A stretch of DNA of 5,775 nucleotides from CAYVBE01 sp964448935. GTDB lineage: Bacteria; Planctomycetota; Brocadiia; SM23-32. The notes below the pieces were generated by a model. The model worked only from the letters and a program-made list of their open reading frames with translations, did no database searches and was not told the DNA's origin. Made by a program: the position numbers and the translations under genes. Of the stretch, positions 1-5,203 are shown piece by piece (within the stretch, counting starts at the first letter, position 1; each line of letters begins with the position of its first letter). The stretch lies in NCBI GenBank assembly GCA_964448935.1, contig CAYVBE010000237.1, forward strand, positions 1-5,775. The letters are read 5' to 3'.

Positions 1-690
1 TGCAACCAGTTCCTGAGCAACACGGAGCAGAAGCGGGGCTGGTTCGGCGAGGGCGACCAGGACATGAGCCTGCTGCCGGTCGGCGAGCGCCGGCTTCAGG
101 ACGACGTGCTCTACCACATCGTGGACTACGACACGGCCCCGGTGCCGAACTGCATCGTCCTGGGCGTCTGGAAGGCGCCGAACGGCCTGGAGCGGGAGGT
201 CAAGGGCATAGACGTGGGCAAGAAGAGCGATCTGCTGTTCTTCCTGCACACCGCCCTGGTCCACCACCCCCTCACGCCGAACAGCAGGGAGAGCGGGGAC
301 CTGCCGGAGATCATGCGCTACGTCCTTCACTACGCCGACGGCAAGAGCGTCGAGATACCGATCATTCTGGAGAAGGACATTGACCACTGGCTCAAGACCG
401 ATCCGACCTCCCTGCCGGGCGCCCAGGTGGCCGCCACCGTGAAGGTGCCGGACCTGGAAAGGCTCCGGCAGGACCAGTTGGAGTGGCGGGTCTACCAGCA
501 CAACGCGCGCCGAGACCTCGACTTGCCCGCGGTGACTGAGGAAAACATCCGGGCGGTCCTGTACGGCATGCAGGTCAAGAACCCGCGGCCCAACGTCGAG
601 ATCGAGAGCATAGACGTGGTTCCCGGCGAGAACTCCCGCAACGCCGTCCCCGCCGTCCTGGGCATCACTCTCGGCCACGTGGTGGAATAA
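1..690 (+). CDS. C-terminal part of a large beta-sandwich (carbohydrate-binding-like) protein, 5' truncated
   Basis: The frame is open from base 1 to the TAA at 688-690, giving 229 residues, and there is no convincing start inside. The ATG at 64 is an internal Met, because the 21 codons before it continue the same domain. Landmarks are a GW pair at residues 13-14 followed by G..D...LPVG (to about 28), YHIVDYD, CIVLGVW, an FFLHTA strand near 80-85, YVLHYADGKSVEIPI near 107-121, and a closing NPRPNVEIESIDVV at 194-207 followed by ITLGHVVE. This strand order and the NPRP.VEIESID signature resemble the beta-sandwich C-terminal domains found on secreted or surface glycoside hydrolase-like proteins of Planctomycetota and Lentisphaerota. 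The catalytic or N-terminal part lies outside the window, so the enzyme class, if any, cannot be given. Codon use is GC-rich like mutS2. It is read in the same direction as mutS2, but a promoter-bearing gap separates them. The domain type is fairly sure; the function is unknown. Confidence 0.85.
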   Translation, partial: CNQFLSNTEQKRGWFGEGDQDMSLLPVGERRLQDDVLYHIVDYDTAPVPNCIVLGVWKAPNGLEREVKGIDVGKKSDLLFFLHTALVHHPLTPNSRESGDLPEIMRYVLHYADGKSVEIPIILEKDIDHWLKTDPTSLPGAQVAATVKVPDLERLRQDQLEWRVYQHNARRDLDLPAVTEENIRAVLYGMQVKNPRPNVEIESIDVVPGENSRNAVPAVLGITLGHVVE

Positions 691-694
691 GTCA

Positions 695-714
695 CGCGCG
701 GTTGCCGCCGCGCG
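695..714 (+). terminator. Possible weak terminator hairpin after the first gene
   Basis: A perfect 7-bp GC-only stem (695-701 pairing with 708-714) with a 6-base loop starts 5 bp after the stop codon. Only a short TTTT follows, at 721-724, six bases beyond the stem. The U-tract is too short and too far away for a textbook intrinsic terminator. The position between two independently promoted genes supports a termination role, but it may be only a GC-rich palindrome. Confidence 0.35.
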
Positions 715-722
715 GCCTGCTT

Positions 723-752
723 TTGCCGCAGCGCCGCACCTTCCCATACAAT
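723..752 (+). promoter_or_regulatory. Candidate sigma70-type promoter of mutS2
   Basis: TTGCCG at 723-728 and TACAAT at 747-752 are separated by 18 bp, and the -10 box lies about 39 bp before the mutS2 start. It is the best -35/-10 pair in the 100-bp gap. A purine-rich stretch (GGTGAGG, 780-786) lies just before the ATG at 791 and can act as a ribosome-binding site. The match is by eye; the transcription start is inferred at about 759. Confidence 0.5.
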
Positions 753-790
753 GGTGACCGTACGGCTGTCCCACCACGCGGTGAGGGTCC

Positions 791-2884
791 ATGGACGAAG
801 ACGCACAACGGCTGCTGGAGTTCGGCAAGATCACGGAGATTCTCTCCCGCTACGCGGCCACGGCCATGGGGCGCAAGAAAGCCGCCGACCTGCGCCCCGA
901 TCCGGCTGAGCTCAACCCCCGCAGAGCACTCCAGCAGACCTCCGAGATGGCCGAGGTGCTCCGGGACACCTCCCTGCCCCTGGGCGGTGTGGAGGACGTC
1001 TCCCGGCACGCACGGCGGGCCGCGGCCGGGGGAGGCCCCCTGGAGCCGGCGGCACTGTGGCAGATCGAATCCTCCCTGGAGACCGCGCAGCGTATCGCCA
1101 ACTGGCTCATCCGGCGCGGCGGCGGCTACCCCGCCCTCCGCGCGCTCGGGCAGACCATGCCCGTCTGCCCGGACCTGCGTGAGGCCATCCGCGCCGCCAT
1201 TGACCCGGGCGGAAAGGTAAAGGACGACGCCAGCCCGGAACTCAAATCCATCCGGCGCCGCATCACCGGGCTGCGCAATGCCATCGAGAAGGCCCTGCGC
1301 CGGATCATCGGCGACGGCAACGTCAGCCCGCACCTGCAGTATCCCAACCCCACCATGTGCCGGGACCGCTACGTGCTGCCCGTCAACGCCTACCACAAGA
1401 ACGCCGTCCCCGGTCTCGTCCACGGCTCCTCCGACAGCGGCGCCACCCTCTACGTCGAGCCCATGGAAGTGGTCGAGCAGGGGAACGAGCTGGGCGAGGC
1501 CATCGGCGAGGAGGAAGAAGAGGTCCAGCGCATCCTGTGGGAGTTGACCGGAGAGGTGGGACGCGAGTCCGAGGCCATCATCAGCACCTGCGACCACCTG
1601 GGCCGGGTGGACCTGGTGCGTGCCAAGGCCCGCATGAGCAACGCCCTGCGCATGTGTGAGCCGGAGCTGACCTCGGGCCGCGTGCTGGAGCTGCGCGGCG
1701 CGCGCCACCCCCTGCTGCTCTGGCTCACACGGCCCAAAGAGGAAGGCCTGCCGGGCGAAGCCGCTCTGGACTTCGAGTCCGTCGTGCCGCTGGACATCCG
1801 GCTGGGCGAGGACTTCGACGTGCTCATCATCACCGGCCCCAACACCGGCGGCAAGACGGTGGTGCTCAAGACGCTGGGGCTGGTCTGCCTGATGGCCCGC
1901 GCCGGTATGCACGTGCCGGCCGAGAAGGCATCCGTGCCGCTCTATCACGACATCTACGTGGACATCGGCGACGAGCAGAGCCTGGAACAGAGCCTCAGCA
2001 CCTTCAGCTCCCACATGTCGCGCATCATTCGCATCATCGAGGAGGCCGACGAGCGGAGTCTGGTGCTGCTGGACGAGCTGGGCGCCGGCACCGATCCCGC
2101 CGAGGGCGCGGCGCTGGGCGAGGGCATTCTGGAGCGGCTGGTCAACCTGGGCTGCTCCGCCTGCGTGGTGACGCACCTGGGGCGGCTGAAGACCTTCGCC
2201 ACCGCCCGCCCCGGCGTGGAGAACGCCTCCGTGGACTTCGATATCCGCACGCTGCGCCCCACATATCGGCTGCGCATCGGCTCCGCCGGCAGCAGCAACG
2301 CCCTGGAAATAGCCGACCGCCTGGGGCTCCAGCAGGACATCCTGTCCAAAGCCCGCAGCCTGCTGGACAACCAGTCGAAGGGCGAGTACAGCTCCATGCT
2401 CGAAGAAGTGGAACTGGCCCGCGCCGACGCCGAGGAGCGGCGCGAACGAATGCAGTACCTGGAAGATCAGGCGGAAAAGCTGAAGGAAGAATACGAGGAG
2501 GTGCTGGCGCGGCTGAAGGCGGAGGACGAAAGGCGCGGCGCCGCCATCGGCCTGCAGCTACGCGACTCCCTGGAAGACCTGCACTCCCGGGCCGACGCCC
2601 TCCACAAGGACATCCGGAACCTGCACTCCAACCTGGCCGGCCGCGCCGCCGGGCTGCGCGACGGCCTGCAAAAGTGCCTGGACGACATCGAAAAGCTCCT
2701 GGCAGGCCACGACCTGGAGAAACCGCTGGAGGAGGGGGACGAGGTTTACGTCACAAAACTCCACAAATGGGGCACCGTGGAGCGCGTGGACGAGCGCAAA
2801 GGCCGCGCCCAGGTCCGCGTGGGCGCCACCCGGATAGACATCGAGACGGACAAGCTCCAGCGCTGGGGCGAGGATGTGGAGTAG
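791..2884 (+). CDS. mutS2: MutS2-family ATPase without an Smr domain
   Basis: The product is 697 residues. MutS2 proteins are MutS homologues without the mismatch-binding domain; known roles include limiting recombination and rescuing collided ribosomes. The N-terminus (LEFGKITEILSRYA, 10-23) and a core/lever region run to about 300, followed by ARHPLL at 304-309. The ATPase domain has Walker A GPNTGGKT at 349-356, the ST.SSH signature (SLSTFSSHM, 401-409), Walker B LLDELGAGTDP with D428-E429, and the histidine switch VTHLGRLK with H462. A charged coiled coil covers about 510-640, and a KOW-like segment (GDEVYV...GTVERVD...IDIETDKLQ) covers about 649-690. Family members are commonly about 780 residues because an Smr nuclease domain follows; here the protein stops right after the KOW segment, and no Smr-like motif follows in any frame. 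All ATPase residues look intact, so the protein is probably active in ATP turnover and DNA or ribosome binding but cannot cut through Smr. The start is chosen at the ATG that opens the family N-terminus. Confidence 0.95.
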   Translation: MDEDAQRLLEFGKITEILSRYAATAMGRKKAADLRPDPAELNPRRALQQTSEMAEVLRDTSLPLGGVEDVSRHARRAAAGGGPLEPAALWQIESSLETAQRIANWLIRRGGGYPALRALGQTMPVCPDLREAIRAAIDPGGKVKDDASPELKSIRRRITGLRNAIEKALRRIIGDGNVSPHLQYPNPTMCRDRYVLPVNAYHKNAVPGLVHGSSDSGATLYVEPMEVVEQGNELGEAIGEEEEEVQRILWELTGEVGRESEAIISTCDHLGRVDLVRAKARMSNALRMCEPELTSGRVLELRGARHPLLLWLTRPKEEGLPGEAALDFESVVPLDIRLGEDFDVLIITGPNTGGKTVVLKTLGLVCLMARAGMHVPAEKASVPLYHDIYVDIGDEQSLEQSLSTFSSHMSRIIRIIEEADERSLVLLDELGAGTDPAEGAALGEGILERLVNLGCSACVVTHLGRLKTFATARPGVENASVDFDIRTLRPTYRLRIGSAGSSNALEIADRLGLQQDILSKARSLLDNQSKGEYSSMLEEVELARADAEERRERMQYLEDQAEKLKEEYEEVLARLKAEDERRGAAIGLQLRDSLEDLHSRADALHKDIRNLHSNLAGRAAGLRDGLQKCLDDIEKLLAGHDLEKPLEEGDEVYVTKLHKWGTVERVDERKGRAQVRVGATRIDIETDKLQRWGEDVE

Positions 2885-2920
2885 AGGCGACGACGGACGA
2901 TGGACGACGGCTTTGCCGTT

Positions 2921-2948
2921 AGAGCCCGCCGCTCAGGCGGGCGACTCA
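2921..2948 (+). repeat. Dispersed hairpin repeat, copy 1
   Basis: A perfect 7-bp stem GCCCGCC/GGCGGGC (2924-2930 with 2936-2942) with loop GCTCA is framed by AGA on the left and GACTCA on the right. The same frame recurs at 3004-3027 and 5015-5040, and inverted at 4865-4887. It lies 37 bp after the mutS2 stop. Just upstream is another small hairpin, ACGGC-TTT-GCCGT (2907-2919), and a GACGACGG-rich stretch (2889-2910). No T-run follows, so it is not an obvious intrinsic terminator, though a stem here could protect the mutS2 transcript end. Confidence 0.7.
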
Positions 2949-3003
2949 CGATTAGCCCAGAGCGACCGAAGCGAGCCCGGGGAACCAGACGCAAGAAACC
3001 TTC

Positions 3004-3027
3004 AGAGCCCGCGCAGCGGGCGACTCA
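3004..3027 (+). repeat. Dispersed hairpin repeat, copy 2
   Basis: The stem is GCCCGC/GCGGGC (3007-3012 with 3016-3021) with loop GCA, framed by AGA and GACTCA exactly as in copy 1. The stem is one pair shorter and the loop differs, while pairing is kept. It sits 16 bp beyond the 3' end of the minus-strand gene that stops at 3043, so it lies between two convergent genes. Confidence 0.7.
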
Positions 3028-3042
3028 GCACGTCGTACTGGG

Positions 3043-3288
3043 TCACCACCCCACGACCAACAACGCCACCAACGGAACCACGTTGAAGGCTATAAACAGT
3101 ATCTTGTAAATGCCCAAAAAGGCGTAGATCACCACCGTAAAGGTATCCCGCGACATCGGAAACCACCGGCTGTGCATCCGGTAAACCCACCCGCCCGCGA
3201 ACGCGAGCATCAGGAACGAGAAGATCAACAGCCCGCCGTTCAGGATCGTGCACCACATCAGGAAATCGGTCAGGACGTCAGCACTCAT
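3043..3288 (-). CDS. DUF6868-like small membrane protein
   Basis: An 81-residue product with start ATG at 3288. A GTG directly before it, at 3291, would add one Met, but the ribosome-binding site favours the ATG. The protein reads LTDFLMWCTILNGGLLIFSFLML, then WVYRMHSRWFPMSRDTF, then YAFLGIYKILFIAFNVVPLVALLVVGW: two hydrophobic membrane helices (about 8-30 and 51-80) joined by a basic, aromatic loop. The WCT.LN...L start, the W.Y.MH.RWF loop and the GIYKILFI.FN.VP end match my memory of the DUF6868 family of uncharacterised inner-membrane proteins. The function is unknown. It lies downstream of another minus-strand membrane gene (stop at 3406) with a heptamer tandem repeat between them, so co-transcription is possible. 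It is convergent with mutS2. Confidence 0.8.
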   Translation of the reverse strand: MSADVLTDFLMWCTILNGGLLIFSFLMLAFAGGWVYRMHSRWFPMSRDTFTVVIYAFLGIYKILFIAFNVVPLVALLVVGW

Positions 3289-3294
3289 CACGCG

Positions 3295-3302
3295 CTCCCC
3301 TC
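3295..3302 (-). promoter_or_regulatory. Ribosome-binding site deciding the start at 3288
   Basis: On the minus strand GAGGGGAG occupies 3302-3295, leaving 6 nt before the ATG at 3288 but only 3 nt before the alternative GTG at 3291. The spacing supports the ATG. Confidence 0.65.
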
Positions 3303-3321
3303 TTGACCTTCCGAAACGCGG

Positions 3322-3377
3322 GGTTACCCGTTACTCGCTACTGGTTACTCGTTACTGGTTACTGGTTACTGGTTACT
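3322..3377. repeat. Heptanucleotide tandem repeat, 8 units
   Basis: Eight consecutive 7-bp units with consensus (G/C)GTTACT: GGTTACC, CGTTACT, CGCTACT, GGTTACT, CGTTACT, then GGTTACT three times. A lone ninth unit, CGTTACT, lies at 3392-3398. Units differ mainly at the first base, and the right end is the most homogeneous, suggesting recent expansion there. The array lies between two minus-strand genes, in the 5' region of the DUF6868-like gene. The 7-bp unit and intergenic setting recall the short tandemly repeated sequences of filamentous cyanobacteria, but no relationship is claimed. Confidence 0.9.
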
Positions 3378-3396
3378 GCCGAGGGCAGACCCGTTA

Positions 3397-3462
3397 CTTC
3401 GTCCTTCAGTCTTCGAGCTTCGAACTTCCGCCGACTTTGTCGGCGGCCATGCTTCGTCCTTC
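3397..3462. repeat. Hairpin framed by 11-bp direct repeats
   Basis: CTTCGTCCTTC occurs at 3397-3407 and again at 3452-3462. Between them lies a perfect 8-bp hairpin CCGCCGAC-TTT-GTCGGCGG (3428-3446), and the spacer is rich in CTTCGA-type words. Two identical 11-mers around a palindrome suggest either a small inserted element with duplicated flanks or a larger dispersed repeat unit. The whole unit lies inside the 3' end of the minus-strand reading frame that stops at 3406. Confidence 0.7.
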
Positions 3463-3672
3463 TCGTCCCACCGCCCCCGTCACGGCGATTGAGATCGGGA
3501 TCATCGGATTGTGTATATCGCCGAAGCTGACAAGTATGGCGATCCACGACCCGGCGATGGACGAGAAGGCGTAGAGCCCGTACTCATCCCCCGGAAACCG
3601 GAAATGAATGAGCGAGCACCCCGCCCACAGCAGCGGGACAAGCCAGACGTAGAATGTGTTTGGCTTACTCAT
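3406..3672 (-). CDS. Small hydrophobic membrane protein, probably with a repeat-derived C-terminus
   Basis: An 88-residue product from the ATG at 3672. Hydrophobic segments are at about 8-23 (YVWLVPLLWAGCSLIH), 32-50 (GLYAFSSIAGSWIAILVSF) and 56-69 (NPMIPISIAVTGAVG). The last 19 residues, REGRSMAADKVGGSSKLED, are polar and are encoded by the hairpin/direct-repeat unit at 3397-3462, whose right arm also holds the TGA. The natural protein was therefore probably longer and lost its C-terminal membrane part. An upstream ATG at 3714 is preceded by GTGAGG at good spacing and would add MAIVSTPRTRAFPR. I prefer 3672 because the extension does not look like part of the membrane protein, but the RBS argues the other way. 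I do not recognise a named family. It lies upstream of the DUF6868-like gene on the same strand. It may be a decaying gene. Confidence 0.55.
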   Translation of the reverse strand: MSKPNTFYVWLVPLLWAGCSLIHFRFPGDEYGLYAFSSIAGSWIAILVSFGDIHNPMIPISIAVTGAVGREGRSMAADKVGGSSKLED

Positions 3673-3714
3673 GCGCGGAAAAGCCCTTGTCCGTGGAGTG
3701 GACACGATGGCCAT

Positions 3715-4047
3715 GCAAGCCTCACAGTTCGCACCTGTCATTTTGCAAGCTTCGTGCTTACCAGATACCTGTGCCGAATAAGAAAGAATAGGGCCCTGCG
3801 ATGTTGCGAGGAATGTAACATAGGTCAGGCTTTGCGTGCCCTGCTGTGAGCTACCTGCCGCTTCTCTCCATATCGCTCAGATAGCCTGCAAGATTCTCCA
3901 CGGAGTTCTCAACATCGCCCACAAACTTCTGCAAGTCGACCACCGCACGGTGAATCAGGTCCAGTCTACAGACCCCGCCAAATCGGGATTTCTAACTGAC
4001 GTCGGGCGGTATTCTTAACTGTCGTTCAGAATCTGGCAAAGGGCACC
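3715..4047. other. Intergenic stretch with no convincing gene
   Basis: This is lower in GC than mutS2. The open frame on the plus strand at 3836-4018 has no ribosome-binding site and no protein-like hydrophobic or domain pattern. On the minus strand, a short frame ending at TAG 3851-3853 reads VVDLQKFVGDVENSVENLAGYLSDMERSGR and looks like an amphipathic helix. It could be the end of a lost gene or a 30-residue peptide from a GTG at 3943, but no Shine-Dalgarno sequence precedes it and an in-frame stop lies upstream. I see no tRNA, terminator or strong promoter. Confidence 0.4.
3990..4025. repeat. Imperfect direct repeat near the 3' end of the zinc-ribbon gene
   Basis: TTCTAACTGACGT (3990-4002) and TTCTTAACTGTCGT (4012-4025) differ by one inserted T and one A/T change and start 22 bp apart, roughly two helical turns. 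They lie 22 bp beyond the 3' end of the minus-strand gene. They could be a protein-binding pair, a short duplication or chance. Confidence 0.35.
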
Positions 4048-4803
4048 CTATTCGTTGCCTCCGGTGTCCGAACTTTTCTCAACCCGCAGGATCATGAAAA
4101 CAATGACAGATACAATTCCCACAGTTCCGCCCGACGTCCCCCATAGTGGTGTACCAGTGAGAAACTGGACGCTTGTAAAAAGGAGCAAATTGCATACTGC
4201 AAAGACACCTGTCAGCAGAAAAGCAGAGAACTTCTGCATGGGGCGCCGCAGCAGTACATAACGCACCACCAGTGCAGGAGTCAGCCCGATAGAGTAGGTG
4301 TATACGAAGTGCACGAATACTAATGATATGGCCGCCGGCCGCGAAGATGTCCCAAACAATCGCGGCCAGAACAAGGCGATACAAAGGACGCACAGCAATA
4401 TCCGACCCAGACAACCGATCCATCTCTGCGTGGACCGCTTTTGTATTTCCCTTTCGTGTTCTTGTTTGCGCTCTTCCTCGATTTGCTCTTCCAGTTGGTC
4501 GCGATAGGCGCTAAGCTCTTCCGATCTTTCTGCCAACACGCCTCGAATAACGGATGCCACTGGAGCAGGAAACTCGGCAGGCGCAAATGTATTCTCTCGA
4601 TGATGAAGTTCGAGTAAGCTCATATTCCGCCAGTGTTGCTCGATCTTCTTAATACCTGCGGGTTCAATCTTCTTGCGCGATGGCGTCACACTAACGGCTG
4701 CTCCACAGTGGGGACATACTCCTTCTTCCCCCCACTTTCCATTGTTGCTAGAAAACCCCTTCCCACATTTTGGACATTGTGCGTCAGGCATTTCGCTGGC
4801 CAT
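4048..4803 (-). CDS. Zinc-ribbon, coiled-coil, multi-pass membrane protein of unknown function
   Basis: A 251-residue product. The N-terminus carries two CxxC knuckles, C10/C13 (CPKCGKGF) and C30/C33 (CPHCGAAV), a zinc-ribbon type found at the start of many planctomycete membrane and signalling proteins. Residues 45-90 are soluble (IKKIEQHWRNMSLLELHHRENTF). A charged, Glu/Arg-rich coiled coil covers about 88-126 (AERSEELSAYRDQLEEQIEE). It is followed by about four membrane segments: 130-150, 157-183, 192-216 and 225-241. The layout suggests a cytosolic zinc-ribbon/coiled-coil head anchored in the inner membrane. The start is the ATG at 4803; a second Met at residue 5 is possible, and neither has a clear Shine-Dalgarno sequence. 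Base composition is noticeably less GC-rich than mutS2, consistent with recent acquisition. No neighbour indicates a role, and hairpin repeats flank its 5' side. I recognise the architecture, not a named family. Confidence 0.75.
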   Translation of the reverse strand: MASEMPDAQCPKCGKGFSSNNGKWGEEGVCPHCGAAVSVTPSRKKIEPAGIKKIEQHWRNMSLLELHHRENTFAPAEFPAPVASVIRGVLAERSEELSAYRDQLEEQIEEERKQEHEREIQKRSTQRWIGCLGRILLCVLCIALFWPRLFGTSSRPAAISLVFVHFVYTYSIGLTPALVVRYVLLRRPMQKFSAFLLTGVFAVCNLLLFTSVQFLTGTPLWGTSGGTVGIVSVIVFMILRVEKSSDTGGNE

Positions 4804-4864
4804 GGTGGCTAAACTAAGCGGTCTTCAGAAAGTTGTTTCCGGTCCGCGAAAGTCCGTAGGGGGT

Positions 4865-4887
4865 TGAATCGCTCCTGCCGGGGCTCT
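4865..4887 (-). repeat. Dispersed hairpin repeat, copy 4 (inverted, decayed stem)
   Basis: Read on the minus strand it starts AGAGCCCC and ends GGAGCGATTCA. It shares the AGAGCCC left arm and the GCGATTCA right arm with copy 3 at 5015-5040. The stem GCCCC/GGAGC has one mismatch (C opposite A), so this copy looks eroded. It lies about 60 bp before the start of the zinc-ribbon gene and could form part of its leader RNA. Confidence 0.55.
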
Positions 4888-4910
4888 GTCGTGTTTGTTG
4901 GCCTCTTTCC

Positions 4911-4945
4911 CCAGGGCTGCGGCGTCTCCGACGCCTCCACCCTGG
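4911..4945. repeat. Two-part 35-nt hairpin
   Basis: The outer stem CCAGGG/CCCTGG (4911-4916 with 4940-4945) and the inner stem GGCGTC/GACGCC (4921-4926 with 4930-4935, loop TCC) are both perfect 6-bp stems. They are separated by a symmetric 4-by-4 internal loop. Nested perfect stems of this kind are unlikely by chance and suggest a conserved structured repeat, though the RNA or DNA role is unknown. Confidence 0.65.
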
Positions 4946-4959
4946 CCTAACTTTGAGAC

Positions 4960-4972
4960 GGCCCTGCGGGCC
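4960..4972. repeat. Short GC hairpin beside the two-part hairpin
   Basis: GGCCC-TGC-GGGCC is a perfect 5-bp stem with a 3-base loop, 14 bp after the 35-nt hairpin. Together with 4865-4887 and 4911-4945 it makes three hairpins within 108 bp, best read as one composite element. Confidence 0.5.
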
Positions 4973-5014
4973 TCACAACTTAAAGCCCTCAACACCGGCG
5001 CCCCACCGTATCGT

Positions 5015-5040
5015 CAGCCCGCCGTATGGCGGGCGATTCA
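5015..5040 (+). repeat. Dispersed hairpin repeat, copy 3
   Basis: A perfect 7-bp stem GCCCGCC/GGCGGGC (5017-5023 with 5028-5034) with loop GTAT, followed by GATTCA. The stem is identical to copy 1 at 2921-2948, the loop is different, and the right flank differs only by C to T. It lies in DNA without genes, about 2 kb from copy 1. Confidence 0.7.
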
Positions 5041-5112
5041 ACCGTTACGCGCACTGTGCAACGCTGCGGCGGTTTTCAGCACGCTCTTTGCGGTCCATGA
5101 AGCTCCGAAAGT

Positions 5113-5203
5113 GCTACAAAACGGAACGCATTAACGTAAAACTGCTTAGTTCCCTGTAGCGTGTCAGGTTCCGTTGTGGCTTTTCAACGTTTGACAACCA
5201 CAA
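5113..5203. other. Interleaved inverted repeats, possible structured RNA
   Basis: GCTACA (5113-5118) is complementary to TGTAGC (5155-5160), and AACGGAAC (5120-5127) to GTTCCGTT (5168-5175). The order a-b-a'-b' would form a pseudoknot rather than nested stems. Directly after, TTGTGG (5174-5179) pairs with CCACAA (5198-5203) around an inner TCAA-CGT-TTGA stem (5184-5194). This is AT-richer than the surroundings. It is suggestive only; there is no recognised RNA family. Confidence 0.3.

Noticed and set aside
692..2176. A 494-codon open frame antisense to mutS2
   Set aside because: It mirrors the GC-rich codon pattern of mutS2. Its product is a repetitive Gly/Ala/His/Val-rich string without domain features, while the sense strand encodes every MutS2 motif.
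2885..3109. A frameshifted Smr domain continuing mutS2
   Set aside because: I read the downstream frames and found no LDLRG, HGxGTG or other Smr-like pattern; the DNA is hairpin repeat sequence.
3322..3377. CRISPR array
   Set aside because: The 7-bp units are contiguous with no spacers and no cas genes are nearby.
3836..4018. A 60-codon plus-strand frame
   Set aside because: It has no ribosome-binding site, no recognisable pattern, and overlaps a more protein-like frame on the opposite strand.
4863..4951. Integron attC-like core words GTTGAAT (4863-4869) and GCCTAAC (4945-4951) flanking hairpins
   Set aside because: On both strands the order is GTTRRRY then RYYYAAC, the reverse of an attC site. 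No matching partner word lies at the right distance, and no integrase or cassette spacing is seen.
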